Assembly: GCA_003444795.1 (NCBI GenBank)
Contig: DLWR01000150.1
Location: 1-5,485, forward strand
From: Cryomorphaceae bacterium
GTDB lineage: Bacteria > Bacteroidota > Bacteroidia > Flavobacteriales > Schleiferiaceae
DNA length: 5,485 nt
Direction of reading: 5' to 3'
Shown: positions 1 to 5,485 of the stretch, piece by piece
Layout of the letters: each line of letters starts with the position of its first letter
Position numbering within the stretch: position 1 is the stretch's first letter
Program-made: the position numbers and the translations under genes
Notes under the pieces: model-generated
What the model was told of the DNA's origin: nothing
The model's database searches: none
Seen by the model: the letters and a program-made list of their open reading frames with translations, nothing else

Positions 1-1079
1 TTGTCCGTCTGGTCTACAAACAAACCTGCCCATGTCTCATTACCATGCTGGGTTTCCAAGACAGTAGCACTCGTGTTGCTTCCTGATGCGTCAGGATTGT
101 TCACAATGGCGTAGTTGCTGTTGCCAAAGGGCGTGAAGGTGGGTTGCACCGTCTCGAAGTCAATGGGCAAAGAGAAGGTAGTTGGTGCGGGACCAGGGTC
201 GCTCACAAACCCTTCGGGAACCAGGCGAATGTACCAAGCCAAATTAGCATTCTTGCTGTCCGTGTAGCGCAGGAATACCTCGTTGCTGTCGATATGGACA
301 ATCTTGTAGGTGCGCACGCCTGTCCAGAACCCAATCATGGCATTGCCACTCAAAGTAATGGTTGTATCTGCACCTTCGTTCAAGGTCCAAGTTTCGCCCA
401 ATTGGTCTCCAATAAATGCGGTAAAATCGCCTACGGGTGAAGCGGTAGTGTCCGTGTAAGGAGCATCGCCTGCATGTTCGCCTTGCACATAGATGTCGCC
501 ACCCGTGACATGGTCAAAGCCAAAACCATTCAACTTGAAAGTGTAGCGGTCATTGTACAAGCCTGCGCCAGACTTCTCGTTAGACCCTGCAGCCCACCAT
601 TCGGGGTAGTCACCTGCAGCGCCAGAAGGGTTAGGGCCCACGCCCATATGCCCTGGACGAACCGAGTCTACCGCCCAAGTCTTGGAAGAACCCCCCGTCA
701 AAAGGGCGTAGATAGGGTTGCTAACTAAGCTAGGATCATCATAAGCGATGACAATATCCTGAGAGCTGCTGGCTGAGCCGCCGGAATTCTGGACGGTCAA
801 GGTTACGGTGTATGTGCCGGCGAATGGGTAGGTAGCACTGATGGTGGTTCCTTCACCTGTTTGGCCATTGCCAAAGTCCCAGGTGGCCTGTAACGTGCTG
901 TTGTTTGCGGTGAACTCAATAATGTTCGGGTTGGTCGCTGATGGCATGAAGGTGAATTCCGCATCTTCAGCCGTGGGAGGGTCGCCCAAAGAAGGCTCCT
1001 TTTTACAGCCGACAGCTACCAAGAGGGCCAAGGCGGCAAATGCCCACCCATGACGCCAGAAGGAAGAGGTGTTTTTCAT
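1..1079 (-). CDS. PKD-domain surface lipoprotein, probable SusE/F-position glycan-binding protein, 3'-truncated by the window edge
   Basis: Reading from the ATG at 1079-1077 gives 359 complete codons that run off the left edge without a stop. Residues 1-24 form a lipoprotein signal peptide (basic start, hydrophobic AFAALALLVAV) ending at Cys25, followed by KKEPS; the lysine and acidic residues after Cys partly resemble the Bacteroidota surface-export signal. A PKD (Ig-like) domain spans about 40-112, with the typical WDFGNG (67-72) and TYPFAGTYTVTLTV (83-96). A second module, about 125-290, carries SKTWAVDS, GHMGVGP, EWWAA and GLYNDRYTFKLNG. I recognise this pattern from PKD proteins encoded beside SusC/SusD in Bacteroidota loci. 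A third segment from about 305, with LPIDFET, FGN, NNPDASGSNTS and ETWAGLF, matches the start of a beta-sandwich module common in such proteins. The likely role is holding polysaccharide at the cell surface for the SusCD pair. The missing C-terminus could add further binding modules or, less likely, a catalytic domain. Confidence 0.9.
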   Translation of the reverse strand, partial: MKNTSSFWRHGWAFAALALLVAVGCKKEPSLGDPPTAEDAEFTFMPSATNPNIIEFTANNSTLQATWDFGNGQTGEGTTISATYPFAGTYTVTLTVQNSGGSASSSQDIVIAYDDPSLVSNPIYALLTGGSSKTWAVDSVRPGHMGVGPNPSGAAGDYPEWWAAGSNEKSGAGLYNDRYTFKLNGFGFDHVTGGDIYVQGEHAGDAPYTDTTASPVGDFTAFIGDQLGETWTLNEGADTTITLSGNAMIGFWTGVRTYKIVHIDSNEVFLRYTDSKNANLAWYIRLVPEGFVSDPGPAPTTFSLPIDFETVQPTFTPFGNSNYAIVNNPDASGSNTSATVLETQHGNETWAGLFVDQTD

Positions 1080-1113
1080 GGTTGTTTTTGTGATTGAGGT
1101 TAGATTAAAAATT
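1080..1113 (-). promoter_or_regulatory. 34-base AT-rich spacer and leader before the PKD lipoprotein start
   Basis: The stretch between the SusD stop and the PKD-protein ATG reads, on the coding strand, as AT-rich sequence ending in CACAAAAACAACC just before ATG. There is no purine-rich Shine-Dalgarno sequence. An A-rich, SD-less leader is normal for Bacteroidota, and here it supports choosing the ATG at 1079. I find no convincing Bacteroidota promoter pair (TTTG and TAnnTTTG) in so short a gap, so the gene is most likely co-transcribed with SusCD. Confidence 0.55.
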
Positions 1114-1118
1114 TTAAT
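1104..1118. repeat. Perfect 7-base-arm AT palindrome over the SusD stop codon
   Basis: The 15-base plus-strand string ATTAAAAATTTTAAT has two 7-base arms that are exact reverse complements around one central A. It covers the SusD stop codon (1114-1116) and the start of the spacer. With a one-base centre and only A/T pairs it cannot make a stable RNA hairpin of the usual terminator type. It could be chance in AT-rich spacer DNA or a weak protein- or RNase-recognition site. Confidence 0.4.
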
Positions 1119-2583
1119 AGCCGGGGTTTTGGGCCCAGTTGCCCCCCGCGAGGTCAATTTCTACCTGGGGGAGGGGGAAGCGCTCGTGCTTACCAGATTG
1201 GAAATTGGAAATCGTGCTCGCTGCTTTTCCTGTGCGGACAAGGTCCCAGAAGCGCAGCCCTTCACCCGAAAGCTCTAGGCGTCGCTCGGCATAGATATCT
1301 TCCAAGAGCTGGCTTCCGCCACTGGTAATGGCAGGCATGGACACGCGGTTCCGGACCTCATTGAGGTAGGCGAGTGCCGTTGAACTGTTGCCATTTTGGG
1401 CATGGGCTTCAGCAGCCATCAACAAAACGTCCGCGTAGCGAATCACTTTGTAATTCAATGGAGAAGTCAGGTCGTTGTCGGGGAGTCCAATTTCTCCTTG
1501 ACGCTTGATGTACTTGTTGTTGTAGAAGCCGGTATGACCGCCGCCGCCAATGGCATAAGAAATGCTGCTGGGGTTGGCTTGAGCCGCAATAAAGGCGTCC
1601 AAATCTAAAACGGTTACATCGCGACGGGGGTCTGCCGCGTCAAACGCGTCGTAGAGGTCCTGTGTGGGTAAGTTGTAGCTGTTGCCATCGCCATAAACTG
1701 GCCCATCGTATTGGCGAATCCCATTAAAGCCGGCTGCGGCATTTCCTTCGAGGCAAACGAAGCAGCCATAGCTGCCGCCTTCCAGTCCGGAATACTCAAT
1801 ATCAAAAACCGTTTCGCTATTGAATTCATTGGCGTCAAACCACAGGTCGGCATAATTCTCCACTAGAGCAAATCCGCCAAAGTCGATGACGGAATCCAAT
1901 GAAGTGGCGGATTCCGCAAACTTGTTTTGGTAGAGCTGTGCCTTGCCAAGTAGGGCGAGGGCAGCGGCCTTGTCTACGCGTCCTTTCACGGGATTGGACC
2001 AAGGGAGAACAGCACATGCATAGCGCAGGTCACTTTCGATTTGGGCGTATACCTCTGCGGCTGGGGTTCGGTCCAATTTGGTCACTTCATCCGCTCCTAG
2101 GCGCTGATCAATGACCATGGGTACATCGCCAAAGTACTTGACCAACTCAAAGTAGTAGTAGGCCCGCAGGAAACGCGCTTGACCAATGATTTGCTCCTTT
2201 CCTTCAAAGTTGATTTTGTCCTTGAACTCCATCAAGTAATTCACGCGGGCAATACCTGCATAATTCCAGCGGAAAACGGAGCGCAGTTCATTGTTGACGG
2301 CATTGTGGGTCATGCCTTCAATTTGGTGGAGTCCTTCCGTATCCGTGACGCTCTCCCCACCTGCAATGGCGTTGTCAGAGGCAATTTCTCCAATCCATTG
2401 GGTGAGGTAGGAAGTCTGCAGAAGATCGTAGGCCGCGGTGAGGGCCATTTCATAGTCCTCGGGTTGGTTGAAGTAGTTCTCTGCATCCTGCACATAGCGA
2501 GGCTGCACATCCAAGAATTTGTCGCATGCCGCAAAAGCCAATCCAACGGCGGCGATCCATATAAATTTTGACGTCTTCTTCAT
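1114..2583 (-). CDS. SusD/RagB-family outer-membrane glycan-binding lipoprotein
   Basis: This is a complete 489-residue protein, a normal length for the family. SusD proteins are surface lipoproteins that cap the SusC barrel and deliver bound oligosaccharide to it. The start ATG is 3 bases after the SusC stop and is followed by a lipoprotein signal peptide: KK near the N-terminus, a hydrophobic stretch at 7-19, and lipidated Cys20 in AFAAC followed by DKFLDVQP, the usual SusD beginning. The N-terminal SusD-like domain spans about 20-220 and includes QARFLRAYYYFELVKYFGDV (135-154) and RVDKAAALALLGKAQLY (202-218), which are TPR-like helices. The C-terminal RagB/SusD domain spans about 255-489, with NYKVIRYADVLLMAAEAHAQ (377-396), ERRLELSGEGLRFWDLVRTG (433-452) and the closing WAQNPGY. 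An unusual Gly/Cys-rich segment, GGSYGCFVCLEG (269-280), lies in the region that usually forms variable surface loops. Tight spacing suggests translational coupling to SusC. The family is certain; the bound sugar cannot be read from the sequence. Confidence 0.97.
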   Translation of the reverse strand: MKKTSKFIWIAAVGLAFAACDKFLDVQPRYVQDAENYFNQPEDYEMALTAAYDLLQTSYLTQWIGEIASDNAIAGGESVTDTEGLHQIEGMTHNAVNNELRSVFRWNYAGIARVNYLMEFKDKINFEGKEQIIGQARFLRAYYYFELVKYFGDVPMVIDQRLGADEVTKLDRTPAAEVYAQIESDLRYACAVLPWSNPVKGRVDKAAALALLGKAQLYQNKFAESATSLDSVIDFGGFALVENYADLWFDANEFNSETVFDIEYSGLEGGSYGCFVCLEGNAAAGFNGIRQYDGPVYGDGNSYNLPTQDLYDAFDAADPRRDVTVLDLDAFIAAQANPSSISYAIGGGGHTGFYNNKYIKRQGEIGLPDNDLTSPLNYKVIRYADVLLMAAEAHAQNGNSSTALAYLNEVRNRVSMPAITSGGSQLLEDIYAERRLELSGEGLRFWDLVRTGKAASTISNFQSGKHERFPLPQVEIDLAGGNWAQNPGY

Positions 2584-2586
2584 CGC
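2584..2586 (-). other. SusC-SusD junction with 3-base gap (coupled translation)
   Basis: On the coding strand the SusC TAA is followed by GCG and then the SusD ATG. No Shine-Dalgarno-like run is visible in the last SusC codons. Such close packing implies that ribosomes finishing SusC re-initiate on SusD, keeping the two partners in proportion, which fits the stable SusCD complexes known for the family. The coupling itself is inferred from spacing only. Confidence 0.6.
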
Positions 2587-5485
2587 TTAGAAATTGACCG
2601 TTAATCCGCCCATCCAGGTGCGGGCTTGGGGGTAAAATCCGTAGTCTACACCGGCTGCTAATACACCGCCAAAGTTGCCTATGTCGGGATCATAGCCTTG
2701 GTAGCCCGTCAGAGTGAAGAGATTATTCGCAGAGAAGTAGGCGCGAATTTTCTTTGCGCCTAGTCGCTGGGACAAACCTTCCGCGAAGGTGTAGCCCATT
2801 TGAAGGTTACGAATGCGCAAAAAATCGCCTTTCTCCACATAGAAGTCCGAGAATACCGTGTTTCGCGTCAAAGCCGTGCTCAAACGGGGTACATCGTTGG
2901 AGCTTCCAGCCCCGGTCCAGCGACCAATGGTGTAGTCCAGCATGTTGGCGAAGGGCTGTTGGCGCTCGTAGTTGCGGATGATTTCCTGACCAACTGCGGC
3001 GTATAAATTGGCGCTGAAATCCAAGGCTTTCACGCGGTACGTCAGGTTGAGGCCGAACGTAAAGTCGGGTATGGGAGATCCAATCTGCGTCTTGTCTGAA
3101 TTGTCGCTGAAGTTGATCACTCCATCGCCGTTGATGTCTACAAATCTAAGGTCACCGGGTTTGGCACCCGCTTGTACCACAGGGCTATTGTCGATTTCCG
3201 CTTGCGTTTGGAAAATACCATCGGTCTTGAAACCATGGAAGTAACCAGTAGGGAAGCCTGCTTCTAAACGGGTGGCCACGTTTCCGCCAACCCCAAAGCC
3301 AGCGCCAGGAATAAAGGATACGCCAGCCGGTACGCGCAGTACTTTTTTTTGTAAGTACGTGGCATTGAAACTGGCGCTGAGCGCTCCCTTGGGCACGTAG
3401 GCCATTTCCATTTCGAGGCCGCGGTTACGGACATCGCCCGCATTGATGAAAGGAGGATAGCCCCCTGCACTGTAGGTGCCCAAAACCCCTGAAACTTCAG
3501 GCTGGAAGAGCAAATCGCTCGTTCGCTTTTCAAAGGCGTTCAGGCTAATGTTCAGGGCGGATTTGATGCGCAAGTCCAAACCAAGGTTTACCTGGCGGGT
3601 GCTTTCCCATTTCAGGTCAGGGTTGGAGGCACGGCCGATGGCGATGCCTGGTGTTAGCAAGTCGTTAAAAGGGTAGACCCCTTCGCCATTCAGCAGAGCG
3701 CGGTAGGCAAAGTTGGGAATCTGATCGTTTCCAGATTGTCCATAGCTGATGCGAACCTTGGCAAATTCAATTAGGGTAGAAGAGTAGGAGGGTTCATCTG
3801 AAATCACCCAGGCACCTGAAACGGCGGGGAACCAACCCCAGCGTGCATTGGGCCCAAACTTAGAAGAACCATCACGGCGCAATACCCCCGAAACAAGGTA
3901 GCGGCCTTTGTAGGCATATTCGGCGCGACCAAAGGCAGAAAGCAAACGCTCTTCAAAAAAGAAGCTGGTCGCTCCATTCAGGTAGCCTCCGGCTGCTTGG
4001 CTCGCGGACAAGTCGGCATATTCCCAGCTATTGTTAGGAGTATTGAAGGCCCATGCGCCCATGCCTTTGCCCTGGCGTGTGAAGACACTGGTGCCCGCAG
4101 TGGCCTTAACCTCGTGGTCATCGCCAAACTGATGCTGGTAGTTGAGGTACGATTCAAAGGTTAAATCTCCATACGTATCACGGTGCTGATAAACACTTGG
4201 GCCACGCTCGAGGGAAAAGCCTTCGGCAATTTCCACGGTGGGAGCATCCAAGTCTGCGTTGATCGCCGTGTTTTGTGCTTTGCCTGGGCCATACCATACC
4301 AATGGCGAGAAGACACGGCCATCTACTAGGGCATAACTATAATTAAAGCGATTGGTCCAAGTAAAGTCCTCATTAAGATCAAAAACCAATTCCTCTTTTC
4401 CAACAAACTTGTTGGTCTTCGTGTCGTTGTAGGTGTTGGCCATTTGCGCCAACGGGTTAATGATGTCGCTGACTAAAGCGAGGTAGCTGTAGCGTCCATC
4501 TTCCTGGTAGAATGGCTCTGTAGGGTAGGCGTTGATGGTGTTGAAGAGGACCGAACCTATACCGTTTTCGGGCAGGGTGTTCCGTCCCTCGTGTGAGAAC
4601 AGCATGACCGAATTCAGCTTCAAGCGTGTAGACATTTCCGTGCTCAAATTGACACGACCGCTCATGCGCTCAAAATGGGACTTATCCCCACCTACTATGC
4701 CATCCTGGGAGAAAATAGTTCCACCAATGGAATAGGTGGTTTTTTCAGAGCCGCCTGTTGCGCTGAAGGTGTGGCTAGAGGTGGCAGCAGGTTGAAAAAC
4801 AGCTGCTTGCCAGTCCGTTCCCACACCCAGAGCCGTGTTGGCAAAGGGTTGATCTTGGCCACCATTCAAGAAGGCGTTATTCTTGAGAACGGCATATTCT
4901 TGCGCATTCAGCAAGCCTAAACGCTTGGCTGTTTCCTGTACACCCAAATACGCACTGTATTCAAATACGGGTGCCGCATTTTGGCGGCCTTTTTTCGTTT
5001 CGATGAGGATAACTCCATTTGCTGCGCGTACGCCGAAGATGGACGCGGTTCCGTCCTTCAGGACGTTGATGGAAGCGATGTCGTTGGGATTCAGGGCATT
5101 CAAGCCTTCCGAGTCGTACACGACGCCATCCACCAAAATCAAGGGGTCATTGTCGCCGAAGGTGCTCAGTCCGCGAATGCGAATACTCGTCGAACCACCG
5201 GGCGAACCAGAATTCGTATTGATTACCACCCCAGCCACTTGACCTTGCAGCGCTTGGTCCATTCGGGGAAGGTTTAGTTTGGTGAGTTCCTCGCTCTTAA
5301 CTACCGAGGTAGCCCCAGTCAATTCCTTCTTACTCGACGTTCCGTAACCCGTGACCACAATCTCATCCAATTCCGTCGTGCTTGACGAGAGTTTGAAGAC
5401 CTTAATGGTTTGGCTCGCATTCCCCTCTGAGGCGGCTACGATATGTTGGAGGCCTTTGTCGCCGGCGGCTTGGACACAAAACGGG
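2587..5485 (-). CDS. SusC/RagA-family TonB-linked outer-membrane transporter, 5'-truncated by the window edge
   Basis: This gene encodes an outer-membrane beta-barrel that imports oligosaccharides with energy from TonB-ExbBD and works as a pair with the SusD lipoprotein directly downstream. The frame is open to the right edge, giving 965 visible residues (numbered from the first full codon). Residues 39-48, LDEIVVTGYG, are the SusC signature that includes the TonB-box region. The plug domain covers about 50-166, with SIRIRG at 100-105 and the hallmark stretch 140-166 containing KDGTASIFGVRAANGV. The rest is barrel, with NPDLKWE at 621-627 and an EF-hand-like DINGDGVINFSD at 783-794, both typical of the family. 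The protein ends in LTVNF, a terminal aromatic as expected for barrel assembly. Family members are usually about 1000-1100 residues, so the signal peptide and most of the N-terminal carboxypeptidase-regulatory-like domain should lie beyond the edge. A TTG at 5368-5370 falls inside the signature and is not a credible start. No frameshift or internal stop is seen. Substrate is unknown; the family call is very secure. Confidence 0.96.
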   Translation of the reverse strand, partial: PFCVQAAGDKGLQHIVAASEGNASQTIKVFKLSSSTTELDEIVVTGYGTSSKKELTGATSVVKSEELTKLNLPRMDQALQGQVAGVVINTNSGSPGGSTSIRIRGLSTFGDNDPLILVDGVVYDSEGLNALNPNDIASINVLKDGTASIFGVRAANGVILIETKKGRQNAAPVFEYSAYLGVQETAKRLGLLNAQEYAVLKNNAFLNGGQDQPFANTALGVGTDWQAAVFQPAATSSHTFSATGGSEKTTYSIGGTIFSQDGIVGGDKSHFERMSGRVNLSTEMSTRLKLNSVMLFSHEGRNTLPENGIGSVLFNTINAYPTEPFYQEDGRYSYLALVSDIINPLAQMANTYNDTKTNKFVGKEELVFDLNEDFTWTNRFNYSYALVDGRVFSPLVWYGPGKAQNTAINADLDAPTVEIAEGFSLERGPSVYQHRDTYGDLTFESYLNYQHQFGDDHEVKATAGTSVFTRQGKGMGAWAFNTPNNSWEYADLSASQAAGGYLNGATSFFFEERLLSAFGRAEYAYKGRYLVSGVLRRDGSSKFGPNARWGWFPAVSGAWVISDEPSYSSTLIEFAKVRISYGQSGNDQIPNFAYRALLNGEGVYPFNDLLTPGIAIGRASNPDLKWESTRQVNLGLDLRIKSALNISLNAFEKRTSDLLFQPEVSGVLGTYSAGGYPPFINAGDVRNRGLEMEMAYVPKGALSASFNATYLQKKVLRVPAGVSFIPGAGFGVGGNVATRLEAGFPTGYFHGFKTDGIFQTQAEIDNSPVVQAGAKPGDLRFVDINGDGVINFSDNSDKTQIGSPIPDFTFGLNLTYRVKALDFSANLYAAVGQEIIRNYERQQPFANMLDYTIGRWTGAGSSNDVPRLSTALTRNTVFSDFYVEKGDFLRIRNLQMGYTFAEGLSQRLGAKKIRAYFSANNLFTLTGYQGYDPDIGNFGGVLAAGVDYGFYPQARTWMGGLTVNF

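Noticed and set aside
144..1053. Several plus-strand open frames of 70-98 codons
   Set aside because: They are antisense to the PKD lipoprotein, whose minus-strand frame shows a signal peptide, PKD motifs and an uninterrupted reading. None of the plus-strand products shows a domain.
1080..1118. Terminator between SusD and the PKD lipoprotein
   Set aside because: The palindrome has only A/T pairs and a one-base centre, so it cannot form a stable GC-rich stem with a trailing U tract.
2179..2571. Plus-strand open frame of 130 codons
   Set aside because: It lies wholly antisense to the securely identified SusD gene, has no recognisable domain, and its length is what codon bias on the opposite strand produces.
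3339..3358. GTACTT/AAGTAC hairpin with a T run as a rho-independent terminator
   Set aside because: It lies mid-gene in an intact SusC frame, the stem is only 6 bases, and the T run is in the loop and on the wrong strand for the gene.
4883..5277. Plus-strand open frames of 98-119 codons opposite the SusC plug domain
   Set aside because: They mirror the conserved plug-coding sequence on the other strand and have no independent evidence of coding.
5368..5370. TTG codon as the start of the SusC gene
   Set aside because: It falls inside the LDEIVVTGYG signature, leaves no signal peptide, and the frame stays open upstream to the window edge with further family-like residues. The gene is simply cut by the window.

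Overview
The window looks like part of a Bacteroidota chromosome. It holds three consecutive genes, all on the minus strand and read from right to left: the body of a SusC-type TonB-dependent outer-membrane transporter (5' end cut off at the right edge), a complete SusD-type substrate-binding lipoprotein, and a PKD-domain surface lipoprotein (3' end cut off at the left edge). SusC/SusD pairs are essentially restricted to Bacteroidota. The base composition is roughly balanced (about half G+C by eye), so this is not one of the very AT-rich members. Several motifs recall environmental or marine glycan degraders, but the genus cannot be named.

Layout: 5485-2587 is SusC (965 residues visible, no start in the window); 2584-2586 is a 3-base gap; 2583-1114 is SusD (489 residues); 1113-1080 is a 34-base AT-rich spacer; 1079-1 is the PKD lipoprotein (359 complete codons visible). 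There is no other gene, RNA gene, mobile element or CRISPR array, and no non-coding stretch longer than 34 bases.

How they work together: this is the outer-membrane capture and import core of a polysaccharide utilization locus (PUL). SusD sits as a lid on the SusC barrel, the PKD lipoprotein probably holds glycan at the cell surface, and SusC imports oligosaccharides using TonB energy. The gene order (SusC, SusD, then an SusE/F-position surface glycan-binding protein) and the tight spacing suggest one transcript. The enzymes that would fix the substrate, and any regulator, lie outside the window. The PKD protein's architecture resembles those in beta-glucan (laminarin-type) loci, but this is only an inference. 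I see no evidence of an undescribed system here; the oddities listed are modest.
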